Shown here: piece after piece, positions 14,905-23,971 of the stretch | How positions within the stretch are numbered: position 1 is the first letter of the stretch | Layout: each line of letters begins with the position of its first letter | NCBI GenBank assembly: GCA_040752215.1 | Contig: JBFMEX010000096.1 | Span: forward strand, 1 to 24,664 | Source of the DNA: JBFMEX01 sp040752215 | GTDB lineage: Bacteria; Pseudomonadota; Alphaproteobacteria; Rhizobiales; Hyphomicrobiaceae | Direction of reading: 5' to 3' | Length of the DNA: 24,664 nt | Position numbers and translations under genes: made by a program | The notes under the pieces: generated by a model | Databases searched by the model: none | Told to the model about the DNA's origin: nothing | The model's input: only the letters and a program-made list of their open reading frames with translations

Positions 14905-16734
14905 ATGTTCACGCCGCGCACGCGCCTCATCAATCCGCGCCTTGGAACCTATTTCGGAATCTTCACGTCGACTTTCGTCGCGATCGCGCTGCTGTCGCTG
15001 ATCCTCGAGCAGCTCGGCGTCTCGAGCGCATTGCTGAGCCTCTTGATGATGACCGTGCCGCTGGTGCTCTACGCGGCGATCGGTCTCGCGACCTTCACGC
15101 GCGAGCCGCTCGACTACTTCGCCGCTGGACGGCGCGTGCCGGCCGCCTATTCCGGCGCCGGCATGGCGGTTACCGCCACCGGAGCGACGGGTCTGCTGGC
15201 GTTCACCGGAACGTTCTTCCACCTCGGCTTCGACGGGCTCTGCCTGATGATCGGCGTGCTGGCCGGGTTCGTGGTGATGGCGGTGCTGCTGGCGCCGTTC
15301 CTGCGCAAGTTCGGCGCGTTCACGATCCCGAGCTATCTCGGACGGCGGTTCGACAGCCGGATGGTCCGCGTCGTCGCGGCGGCGCTGCTCGCGGTGCCGA
15401 TGCTCTTGGTTCTGGCGGCCGAGGTGCGCATGGGGGCGTTCGCCGCGGCGCTGCTCACTGGGCGCTCGCAGGGGGCGATGGCGAGCCTCGTCCTGCTCGT
15501 CGTCGTCGTGATGCTGGTCGCCGGCGGCGTGCGCTCGCTGACGTGGTCGAGCGTGGCGGCGGCGATCGCAGCGCTGATCGCGTTTGTGGTGCCGGTGGCG
15601 ATCGTCGCCGTGCTGAGGGGTGACCTCCCGCTCGTCCAGCTCGGACATGGCCCTCTGCTCAGAGCCATCGGGCGCGAGGAGGCCGTCAGGGCCCTGGAGA
15701 TCGTGCGCGCGGCGCCACTCGACTTCAACCTGCCCGGGCTCGAGCCGATGGCGGTCGCCAAGCGCTACGCGATGCCGTTCGGCGAGGTCGGCAGCGTCGG
15801 TTTCGTGCTCGCGATCCTGACGCTCATGGTCGGCGTAGCGAGCGCGCCGTGGCTGCTGCCGCGCGTTGCCTCCTCGCCCGGTGTCTACGAGGCGCGCAAG
15901 TCGCTCGGCTGGGCGACGGTGCTGTTCGGCATCGTGATGCTCACCGCCACCGCGATCGCGGTCTACATGCGCAGCGAGGTGATGGAGCTGGCCGGCAGCC
16001 GCGCCAGCACGCTGCCCGCGTGGCTCTCCGAGCTGCAGACGCTGGGCCTCGCCGGTGCCATTCCCGATACCGGGCGCGTCGCCATCGACGATCTCCGCTT
16101 CACCCGCGACGGCGTCGTCCTGGCGTTGCCGATCGCGGCCGGGCTGCCGGCGGCATTGGTGCAGCTTGCAGCGGCCGGCGTGGTCGCGGCAGCGGTGGCG
16201 AGCGCGGCGGCGGCGGGGGTGGCGCTCGGCAATGCTCTGTCCGAGGACGTGTTCCACGGCCTCAGCTGGGAGACGCAGGCGCCGGGTCCGCGGCTGCTCT
16301 CGGCACGCGTTTTCCTGGTGATTGCGGCCACACTCGGCGGGCTCGTGGCCACGGCCGCGGACGGAGATCCGCTGAAGTTGCTGCTGTGGGCGTTCGCCAT
16401 CACCGGGGCAACCGGATTTCCGGTGCTCGTGCTGTCGATCTGGTGGAAGCGTCTCAACGCCTACGGGGCGGCGGCGAGCCTCGCCTCGGGGTTCGGCCTG
16501 GCGGTGCTCGGGATCCTCGCCGCGGAGGCGGGCTGGCTGCCGATCTCCAGCCTGCTCGCCGGGATCATCGGGCTGCCGGTGGCGGTCGTGGTGGCGCTCG
16601 CTGTCAGCGTGGTCACGCCGGCTCCGAGCCGGCACGTGCTCGAGCTGGTGCGCGACACGCGCATTCCCGGTGGCGAGATTATCTATGATCGCGAGATGCG
16701 GCTGCAGCGGCTGAAGCGGCGCTCACCCGCCTGA
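14905..16734 (+). CDS. SSS-family sodium:solute symporter, VC_2705 subfamily (acetate/carboxylate permease)
   Basis: The 609-residue inner-membrane protein has about 13 helices. After a non-canonical first helix (TYFGIFTSTFVAIALLSLILEQLG) comes the SSS core: DYFAAGRRVPAAYSGAGMAVTATGATGLLAFTG, FGAFTIPSYLGRRF, then APWLLPRVASSPGVYEARKSLGWAT, which is the sodium-site/regulatory stretch typical of ActP-like carriers. The periplasmic-loop insertion (LVQLGHGPLL... LDFNLPG) and the C-terminal tail ending RDTRIPGGEIIYDRE mark the VC_2705 subfamily that pairs with DUF4212. Likely substrates are acetate, propionate or another small carboxylate; the exact one is not visible. It lies 42 bp behind its DUF4212 partner. 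Confidence 0.95.
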   Translation: MFTPRTRLINPRLGTYFGIFTSTFVAIALLSLILEQLGVSSALLSLLMMTVPLVLYAAIGLATFTREPLDYFAAGRRVPAAYSGAGMAVTATGATGLLAFTGTFFHLGFDGLCLMIGVLAGFVVMAVLLAPFLRKFGAFTIPSYLGRRFDSRMVRVVAAALLAVPMLLVLAAEVRMGAFAAALLTGRSQGAMASLVLLVVVVMLVAGGVRSLTWSSVAAAIAALIAFVVPVAIVAVLRGDLPLVQLGHGPLLRAIGREEAVRALEIVRAAPLDFNLPGLEPMAVAKRYAMPFGEVGSVGFVLAILTLMVGVASAPWLLPRVASSPGVYEARKSLGWATVLFGIVMLTATAIAVYMRSEVMELAGSRASTLPAWLSELQTLGLAGAIPDTGRVAIDDLRFTRDGVVLALPIAAGLPAALVQLAAAGVVAAAVASAAAAGVALGNALSEDVFHGLSWETQAPGPRLLSARVFLVIAATLGGLVATAADGDPLKLLLWAFAITGATGFPVLVLSIWWKRLNAYGAAASLASGFGLAVLGILAAEAGWLPISSLLAGIIGLPVAVVVALAVSVVTPAPSRHVLELVRDTRIPGGEIIYDREMRLQRLKRRSPA

Positions 16735-16845
16735 CGCAGCGGGGCGGCACGTTCTTGCGCCTGGCGGCGGCGCCTCCTATTCAAGACGTCGTCTCTTCGA
16801 TGCGATCGGCGGGCGATCCGCGGAACAGTTCTGACAACGGGCATT

Positions 16846-17820
16846 ATGTCGATACGCGAGCGCCTTGCACTCTATCCACCAATCGAGCCCAACCGCTGCG
16901 GCTGGCTCGACGTCGACGGTGGGCACCGCATCTACTACGAGGAGTGCGGCAATCCCCAGGGCATGCCGGTGCTGGTGGTGCATGGCGGGCCGGGCGGCGG
17001 CTGCAATCCGACCATGCGGCGATATCACGATCCGGCGCATTATCGCATCGTGCTGCTCGACCAGCGCGGCTGCGGGCGCTCGACGCCCAACGCCTCGCTC
17101 GAGGACAACACGACCTGGCACCTGGTTGCCGACATGGAGCGGCTGCGCGAGGCGCTCGGTATTGCGCGTTGGCAGCTGTTCGGCGGCTCGTGGGGCTCGA
17201 CGCTGTCGCTCGCCTATGCCGAGACGCACCCGGAGCGGGTCACCGGGCTGATCCTGCGCGGCATCTTCCTGCTTCGCCGAGCCGAGCTCGATTGGTTCTA
17301 CCAGGAGGGCTGTAGCTGGATCTTTCCGGAGGCGTTCGCGGCGTTCGAGGCCGAGATCCCGCCGGCCGAGCGCGCCGACATGATCGCCGCCTACCACCGT
17401 CGGCTGACCGGCGCCGATGTGAAGGCCCGGCTCGGCGCGGCGCGCGCCTGGAGCGTGTGGGAAGGCACCACGCTGTCGCTGATCCAGGATCCCGAGCGGG
17501 TGCGGCTGTTCGGTGCCGAGGCCTACGCGCTCGCGTTCGCGCGCATCGAGTGCCACTATTTCGTCAACGGCGGATTCTTCGAGCGCGACGGACAGCTGCT
17601 CGCCGATGCGTGGCGGATCGCCGACATCCCGGGCGTGATCGTGCACGGTCGCTACGATGTCGTGACGCCGGCGCGCAATGCCTACGACCTGAAGCAGGCG
17701 TGGCCGCGGGCCGAGCTGAGAATAGTACCCGACGCCGGGCATGCGATGACCGAGCCCGGCATCGTCCACGAGCTCGTCTCGGCGACGCGATATCTCGGGC
17801 GGCAAATGCCGGGGGCGTGA
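16846..17820 (+). CDS. pip: Prolyl iminopeptidase (proline iminopeptidase)
   Basis: The 324-residue cytoplasmic alpha/beta hydrolase of peptidase family S33 releases N-terminal proline from peptides. Motifs: N-terminal LYPPIEPNRCGWLDV, oxyanion loop HGGPGGGCNP, DQRGCGRS, nucleophile S115 in GGSWGS, D271 in HGRYDVV and H299 in AGHAMTE. The cap domain region has WSVWEG and IECHYFVNGGF, both standard for Pip. Length is normal. ATG 16846 begins with a typical short lead (MSIRERLALYPPIEP); the ribosome site is weak. It is monocistronic, 111 bp after the permease, and convergent with the small gene at 17853-18113. Confidence 0.97.
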   Translation: MSIRERLALYPPIEPNRCGWLDVDGGHRIYYEECGNPQGMPVLVVHGGPGGGCNPTMRRYHDPAHYRIVLLDQRGCGRSTPNASLEDNTTWHLVADMERLREALGIARWQLFGGSWGSTLSLAYAETHPERVTGLILRGIFLLRRAELDWFYQEGCSWIFPEAFAAFEAEIPPAERADMIAAYHRRLTGADVKARLGAARAWSVWEGTTLSLIQDPERVRLFGAEAYALAFARIECHYFVNGGFFERDGQLLADAWRIADIPGVIVHGRYDVVTPARNAYDLKQAWPRAELRIVPDAGHAMTEPGIVHELVSATRYLGRQMPGA

Positions 17821-17852
17821 GGAGGCGGCGCGGCCTCAGCGGTGCGGCCGGC

Positions 17853-18113
17853 TCAGTGCAATCGCACAGACCAGTCGGCGTGCTCGACGAAGGCCGGCGG
17901 AACAAGTCCGATCTCGGCCACGACGGTATCCTTGTCGCCGGTCTCGGGATCGAAGCGGCGCTCGAGGATAGCGACGCCGGCGACGCGAGGGGCGAGTTGC
18001 CAGGCGGCGAGTCGAGCTGGGGCGGGTGCATCGAACATGAAGGCTTGGACCGGTCCGAGGCGCTTGCCGATGCGCTGGAAGGGCACGACGAGATAGGCGC
18101 TTTCAATGGTCAT
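17853..18113 (-). CDS. Small hypothetical protein behind groEL
   Basis: This 86-residue protein without signal peptide or membrane helix has a beta-alpha pattern (SAYLVVPFQRIGKRLGPVQAFMF, an Ala/Leu-rich helix PAPARLAAWQLAPRVAGVAIL, then a beta hairpin FDPETGDKDTVVAEIGLVPP). No family is recognised. It starts 87 bp after the groEL stop on the same strand, beyond a hairpin, so it may be a read-through member of the groESL operon. The upstream region has no good ribosome site, which lowers confidence, but codon use and the folded-protein look support a real gene. It could be a modulator of chaperone clients or simply a neighbour. Confidence 0.65.
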   Translation of the reverse strand: MTIESAYLVVPFQRIGKRLGPVQAFMFDAPAPARLAAWQLAPRVAGVAILERRFDPETGDKDTVVAEIGLVPPAFVEHADWSVRLH

Positions 18114-18148
18114 GGCACGAGGCGGTTGAGATGTCGTTAGTGGCGCCA

Positions 18149-18181
18149 GGGAGAGCCGAGGCAGGTGCCCCGGCTCTTCCC
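18149..18181 (-). terminator. Hairpin after groEL, possible attenuator/terminator
   Basis: A stem with one mismatch and one bulge joins 18149-18163 to 18166-18181 (AGAGCCG paired with CGGCTCT at its core). It sits 19-51 bp past the groEL stop. On the minus strand no T tract follows, so it is either a weak or Rho-assisted terminator or an mRNA-stabilising structure between groEL and the small downstream gene. Confidence 0.4.
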
Positions 18182-18199
18182 CGATGGCTCGGCGTCGGA

Positions 18200-19825
<1,626 letters not shown>

Positions 19826-19956
19826 GATCGTCATTCTCCGAAATTCTCGGCCGGGCTTTGGCGAGGTCGCGCTCGCAGGCTCACCGCGCCGCGCGCCGCA
19901 AGGCGCCGGCCGTGGTTGATCCAGATTGCGTGGGTTCGATTACGGGGCGAGAGGGT

Positions 19957-20271
19957 TCAGGCGGCCGCCTTCAACGTCTTGCCCGTCTCGAGAACGCCCA
20001 TGATGTCGCTCTCTTTCATGATCAACAGCTCTTCGCCGTCGATCTTGACTTCGGTTCCGGACCATTTGCCGAACAGAACGGTGTCGCCGACCTGGACGTC
20101 GAGCGCGACCAGCCGACCCTGGTCGTCGCGGGCGCCCGGCCCGACGGCGACGACCTCGCCCTGCTGGGGCTTCTCCTTGGCAGTGTCGGGGATGATTATT
20201 CCGCCTTGGCTGCGCTCCTCGGCATCGATGCGGCGAACCACGACGCGGTCATGCAGGGGGCGAAACTTCAT
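19957..20271 (-). CDS. groES: Co-chaperonin GroES (Hsp10)
   Basis: The 104-residue heptameric lid for GroEL has the family's FRPLHDRVVVRRIDAEE start, the mobile loop SQGGIIIPDTAKEKPQQGEVVAVGPG, VGDTVLFGKWSGTEVKIDGEELLIM and the ESDIMGVLE end, plus a short Lys/Ala tail (TGKTLKAAA). ATG 20271 begins canonical MKFRPLHDR and is preceded by AAAGGAGG at a normal distance. It is the first gene of the groESL operon, with a CIRCE-like element about 100-125 bp upstream. Confidence 0.98.
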   Translation of the reverse strand: MKFRPLHDRVVVRRIDAEERSQGGIIIPDTAKEKPQQGEVVAVGPGARDDQGRLVALDVQVGDTVLFGKWSGTEVKIDGEELLIMKESDIMGVLETGKTLKAAA

Positions 20272-20367
20272 GGGTCTAACCTCCTTTGTTGCCCTAACCA
20301 GCGATGTGCACATGGGAGCCAACCCCCCGTCGGGCAGTCGGCTCCGGCGTCGATTTTGGCAACGTCT

Positions 20368-20394
20368 CTGGCAGTTTCAAGAGGGGAGTGCCAA
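20368..20394 (-). promoter_or_regulatory. Degenerate CIRCE-like element (HrcA operator) upstream of groESL
   Basis: Read on the minus strand, TTGGCACTC is followed by exactly nine bases and then AACTGCCAG. One half fits the alphaproteobacterial CIRCE half-site, the other matches its complement at six of nine positions, and the spacer is the canonical length. A heat-shock-like CTTGAAA overlaps the spacer. Position before groES is right for repression by HrcA; the degenerate half may mean weaker binding. No hrcA is in the window. Confidence 0.6.
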
Positions 20395-20474
20395 GAAAAT
20401 TCCCGACCTCCAGCGGCTGCCGAGCGCTTCCAGAAAGGCTCGTTGCGACAATACGTTGGCGCTAGTTGCCGCGG

Positions 20475-21032
20475 TCAGGGCAAGCGCTCCAGCACCGCGA
20501 ACTGGTGCTCGCTGCCGTCGGCGTTGCGCACGCTGCGCTCGGCGTGGACCGAGCGCCAGCCGCCGTCTCCGAGCCCGGCAAGCCGCTCGGTGCAGGAGCG
20601 CTGGCCACGCGCCAGCGTGCGATAGACGCGCTGCGCCGCGGGATAGGCCTCCGCCAGCACGCCGGCGCCGCCGAGCACGAACAGCTCGGGCGCGCTGACC
20701 CGCTGCGCGATATGGCGGGCCGCCTCGATCCCGGCGCCAAGGTCGGGCATGAACCAAAAGCCGTAGCCGGAAAGGTAGCGCGCACCGCCCTCCTCGAGCA
20801 GGTCCGGATCGCGGGTCAGGACGAAGAACCAGCGGTCCGGCGAGAGGAAGCTCAGCGAGGCATAGGTGCGCCGCCCGAGCACTATCGCGCGGTTGCGGGT
20901 CAGTGCATCGAGCCGCTCGGCGCTGCCGGTGCGGCGCCAGAAGTTCGCGTCGCGAGCCTCGATGCTGCCGTTCTCGTCGACGGTGGCGATCAATGAGACG
21001 ATGGGTTCGGCGCTCTTGGAGGGGACGGCCAT
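20475..21032 (-). CDS. Dihydrofolate reductase-fold protein
   Basis: The 185-residue protein shows the DHFR fold outline: first strand IVSLIATVDENGSI, NADPH-binding NRAIVLGRRTYASL (compare MGRxTWES), a strand WFFVLTRDPDL, and ELFVLGGAGVLAEAY matching the GG of the nicotinamide site, with a C-terminal beta hairpin EHQFAVLERL. However, the substrate segment after the first strand (DANFWRRTGSAERLDALTRN) lacks the usual W-x-L-P-x-D/E-x-x-x-F pattern, so a canonical FolA role is uncertain. It could be a RibD-C-like or other NADPH-dependent reductase. ATG 21032 has AGGAG about six nt upstream. It is transcribed away from the hydrolase gene and lies upstream of groES on the same strand, 203 bp away. 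Confidence 0.72.
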   Translation of the reverse strand: MAVPSKSAEPIVSLIATVDENGSIEARDANFWRRTGSAERLDALTRNRAIVLGRRTYASLSFLSPDRWFFVLTRDPDLLEEGGARYLSGYGFWFMPDLGAGIEAARHIAQRVSAPELFVLGGAGVLAEAYPAAQRVYRTLARGQRSCTERLAGLGDGGWRSVHAERSVRNADGSEHQFAVLERLP

Positions 21033-21454
21033 TCGTGCTCCTGCTCGATCATTGTGGGAGGCTGCTGCGGTGAAGGCTAGCCGCCCGAGCAAGTTGCGGC
21101 AAACGCGCGGGTGGTCCAATCGAGATCGCGAGCTTACCGTCTGGTGTATTCGCCGGCATGCGCCGGCTTGGATCACAGGGGAGGATCAATTCTCGAAACC
21201 GGCTCTGACCGACAATTCCGTCGCCCACCTCGTACTCGATCTGACCTGGGACGGCGACGGCCTCATGCGGCCCGACGACGGCCCGCATATCGGCGCCGAC
21301 GCGATCTCGGACCCGATCCTCGCGGTGCGGGGCGAGCGGGCGTGAAACCGGCTCGGGCCGCCGGGCTACGGCGGCTTTCGACTTGCGGCCTCGGAGCGAC
21401 TTGTGGAATGCCGGTTGTCGAGCGCGAGCGGTGCGGCGTGACCGGATAGAGACC
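21033..21454. other. Intergenic region between DHFR-like gene and hydrolase
   Basis: In these 422 bp both strands have open frames, but none has domain-like patterning, a ribosome site and plausible codon use together. The region must hold the divergent promoters of the two flanking genes; I could not identify them, and I see no RNA gene or repeat. Confidence 0.45.
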
Positions 21455-22216
21455 ATGGCCAATTGGCAGACTTTCTCCTCGGACGGGGTCGAGATCGCGT
21501 TCATCGACGAGGGCGTGGGCGATCCGGTGCTGCTGATCCACGGCTTCGCCTCCAACGCCTCGACCAATTGGGTCGTGCCGACCTGGACCGGATTCCTGAC
21601 CAAGGCCGGGTTCCGCGTCGTCGCGCTCGACAACCGCGGCCATGGACACAGCGCCAAGCTCTACGATACGGCGCAATACGGGGCGCCGCTGATGGCGGAG
21701 GACGCGCGGCGGCTGATGGATCACCTCGCCATCGCGCGGGCCGACGTGATGGGGTTCTCGATGGGTGCACGGATCACGGCGTTTCTCGCTCTGCGTCATC
21801 CCGAGCGAGTCAGGAGCGCGATCTTCGGCGGGCTCGGCATCAACATGGTGCGCGGCATGGCCGGCACCGGGCCGATTGCCCGTGCGCTCGAGGCGGACTC
21901 GATCGACGACGTCGTCAACCCGACAGCGCGCACGTTCCGCGCCTTCGCCGAGCAGACCAAGAGCGACCTGAAGGCGCTCGCCGCGTGCATCCGCTCGTCG
22001 CGCGAGCCGATCACCGCCGAGGCGCTGGCCGGGCTACGATGTCCGGTGCTGGTCGCGGTCGGCAGCGAGGACGTCGTCGGCGGATCGGCGGAGGAGCTGG
22101 CGGCACTGATCCCCGGCGCCGAGGCGTTCGTGATCCCTGGCCGGGACCACATGAAGTCGGTCGGCGACCGCAGTCACAAGGAGGCGGTGCTGGCGTTTCT
22201 GCGGCGGCGGCCGTGA
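21455..22216 (+). CDS. Alpha/beta hydrolase
   Basis: This 253-residue single-domain alpha/beta hydrolase has no signal peptide. Motifs: oxyanion loop LLIHGFASN, VVALDNRGHGHS, nucleophile S102 in GFSMGA, D206 in GSEDVVGG and H232 in GRDHMK. It has a small cap (residues about 125-180) rather than an extended lid. The family covers esterases, lactonases, haloperoxidase-like and meta-cleavage hydrolases, and no substrate can be assigned. ATG 21455 is chosen from the family-typical start (TFSSDGVEIAFIDEG); GGATAGAG precedes it. It is monocistronic and followed by a hairpin without T tract at 22223-22239. Confidence 0.93.
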   Translation: MANWQTFSSDGVEIAFIDEGVGDPVLLIHGFASNASTNWVVPTWTGFLTKAGFRVVALDNRGHGHSAKLYDTAQYGAPLMAEDARRLMDHLAIARADVMGFSMGARITAFLALRHPERVRSAIFGGLGINMVRGMAGTGPIARALEADSIDDVVNPTARTFRAFAEQTKSDLKALAACIRSSREPITAEALAGLRCPVLVAVGSEDVVGGSAEELAALIPGAEAFVIPGRDHMKSVGDRSHKEAVLAFLRRRP

Positions 22217-22777
22217 GGCCCGCTGCCTGCGCGGCAGGCGATCGGACGGAGCCAAGAATCGTAAGGCCCCGGCAGGCCGCTGCCAGATCCGTAAAGACTA
22301 CTCGGGGGGAGCCGTCGGATCGGGCAGGGCGAACAGCCGGAGCCGTTACGTTTCTCAGTGCGATACGTTACGCGCGCTTCGAGGGGCTGGGGGGGCGGGA
22401 CGGGACTCCTCGGAAGCTGGGCACAGGGGACGCATCCGCACTTGTTGGTGCCGTCGTGTCGCTCGATACGCGAGACAATTCGAGGGAACCGGCGGCTCGA
22501 CGAGAGTTCTGCCAACACCAGATACGCAACGCTCTCTCATCTGCTCTCAACATATCAAATCCGATGGCCCGAGTCCCGGATCAGTCCGACATCGCCCCTT
22601 CGCCGCTGTGGATAAAGTGATCTTGCACTTGCGAGCACCGGTGCGAGTCGATCCACACCCGCCGCCACGATCCCGTCGCGACCGCTTCCCAAATCGGCCG
22701 GAAAGACCGGCGACAAGCATGCCGGGCATGGGGCGTTCACCAATCGTTAGGGTTACCTCGGGTAGCCTCTCCGTCCC
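22217..22777. other. Intergenic region between hydrolase and extensin-like gene
   Basis: These 561 bp hold no supportable gene. The first part has a hairpin (22223-22239) that could end the hydrolase transcript. The middle (about 22480-22570) is less GC-rich than the window. A perfect DnaA-box 9-mer in inverse orientation (TGTGGATAA, 22607-22615) and a 7-of-9 relative about 35 bp further on (CGATCCACA, near 22650) are visible. No ribosome site or coding-like frame was found. Confidence 0.5.
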
Positions 22778-23449
22778 ATGTTCTCGCGTATCGTCAGAGT
22801 CCTCGCGCCCACTGCGGCGGCTGTGCTGCTGGTCTCCGGCTGCTCGACGACGCCGCAATTCGTGGCCAAGGACGATCCCTGGCGCGGCGCCGAGGAGCGC
22901 GCCTGCCTCGGCTCCGGCGTGGTCCGCGAAAGCCCGTTCATCCGCACCCGATCCAGTCTCGGCGGTCCGGCCCCGTGCGGCGCAGAGCGCCCGTTCGAGG
23001 TCGCGGCAGTTGCCGGCGGGCGGGTAGGGCTGCAACCGGCGGCGCTGCTGCGCTGCCCGATGATCCCGCAGGTCGACCGCTGGGTGGCGACGAGCGTCGA
23101 TCCCGCCGCGCGCCGCCACCTCGGCACCAGCATCGCCGAGATCAAGGTCGCGGCTTCCTACTCGTGCCGGCCGATCAATCACAAGTGGGGCGGGCGGCTG
23201 TCCGAGCACGGCCATGCCAATGCGCTCGACGTCGCCGCATTCGTGCTCGCCGATGGACGCACGGTGACGGTCAGGGGCGGCTGGAACGGCAGCGAGGCGG
23301 AGCAGGCGTTCCTGCACAGCGTGCACCAGGGTGCGTGCGGCGAGTTCACGACCGTGCTCGGGCCGAACGCGGACGCCTATCACCGCGACCACTTCCATCT
23401 CGATCTCGCGCGCCACGGCCGCGACGGTCTGATGCGGATCTGCAAGTAG
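22778..23449 (+). CDS. Extensin-like family lipoprotein
   Basis: The 223-residue protein has a lipoprotein signal (hydrophobic run to VSGC, lipidated Cys at residue 22) and an extensin-like C-terminal domain (PF06904 type). The domain shows G-x-x-x-P paired Cys positions, AASYSCRPIN, LSEHGHANALDVAAFVL, GACGEFTTVLGPNAD and YHRDHFHLDLARHG. The conserved His/Asp set (SEHGHANALD, HxDHFHLD) resembles LAS-type zinc peptidases such as VanY/MepA, so a cell-envelope peptidoglycan-related role is plausible but unproven. Several Cys (C43, C71, C86-type spacing) suggest disulfides in the periplasm. ATG 22778 directly precedes the signal; the ribosome site is weak. It is convergent with the DUF6644 gene, with 18 bp between the stops. 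Confidence 0.94.
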   Translation: MFSRIVRVLAPTAAAVLLVSGCSTTPQFVAKDDPWRGAEERACLGSGVVRESPFIRTRSSLGGPAPCGAERPFEVAAVAGGRVGLQPAALLRCPMIPQVDRWVATSVDPAARRHLGTSIAEIKVAASYSCRPINHKWGGRLSEHGHANALDVAAFVLADGRTVTVRGGWNGSEAEQAFLHSVHQGACGEFTTVLGPNADAYHRDHFHLDLARHGRDGLMRICK

Positions 23450-23467
23450 ATCGGCCGGTGCGGGCGC

Positions 23468-23956
23468 CTACTTGACGTAGGCCATCATGCGCCCGGCAGT
23501 CAGCACCAACAGCCAGACTGCGATCGAGACGGCGGCGGCGACCCGCGCCGCGGGAGGTGCCGGCGTGCCCTGACGCCACGCATAGTGATCCGGAAAAACG
23601 CGGCTCTGGAACCACAGGGCATTGAGCACCGCGACGACGATCAGGGCGAGCTTCACCTGCAGGGCCGGATTGGCGGCGAACTCGACCGCGTCGGAGGCGA
23701 ACAGCAGCCCGCCGCTGACGAGATTGCCGACGATGCCGGTCATCACCAGCGGCAGCAGATACGCGGCGAGCCGGTCGACGGCGAGGTCGCGGTGCCAGCC
23801 GAGGAGGCGCAGGTCGAAGGCGAGGATCGGCCCGACGACGAGGGCGAGGCCGAGGATGTGCACGGTCTCCAGCAGCGGGTAGGCCCACGCCGCCTCGCGC
23901 ACGAAGGCGGCGACGGGCGTGTCCACCAGCCATTGCCAGAGCGCTTCGGCACTCAT
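23468..23956 (-). CDS. DUF6644 family integral membrane protein
   Basis: This 162-residue protein has about four membrane helices (around 25-50, 64-88, 100-118 and 138-157). The helix 1 motif WAYPLLETVHILGLALVVGPILAFDLRLLG is the hallmark of DUF6644, with His in VHILG and Asp in FDLRLLG inside or next to the membrane, possibly binding metal or haem. The start at 23956 is ATG and gives the canonical family N-terminus (SAEALWQWLVDTPVAAFVREAAW). It follows the DUF6152 gene by 15 bp on the same strand and so is cotranscribed with it. Confidence 0.87.
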   Translation of the reverse strand: MSAEALWQWLVDTPVAAFVREAAWAYPLLETVHILGLALVVGPILAFDLRLLGWHRDLAVDRLAAYLLPLVMTGIVGNLVSGGLLFASDAVEFAANPALQVKLALIVVAVLNALWFQSRVFPDHYAWRQGTPAPPAARVAAAVSIAVWLLVLTAGRMMAYVK

Positions 23957-23971
23957 GATCCGGCGCTCCGC

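Noticed and set aside
14872..16635. Long minus-strand frame (about 587 residues) opposite the SSS permease
   Set aside because: Low-complexity Arg/His/Gln-rich translation, with no start context. The plus strand gives a coherent 13-helix carrier.
22600..22660. Replication origin
   Set aside because: Only one perfect DnaA box and one weak one, and none of the usual origin neighbours (dnaA, hemE, parAB, dnaN) is in the window.
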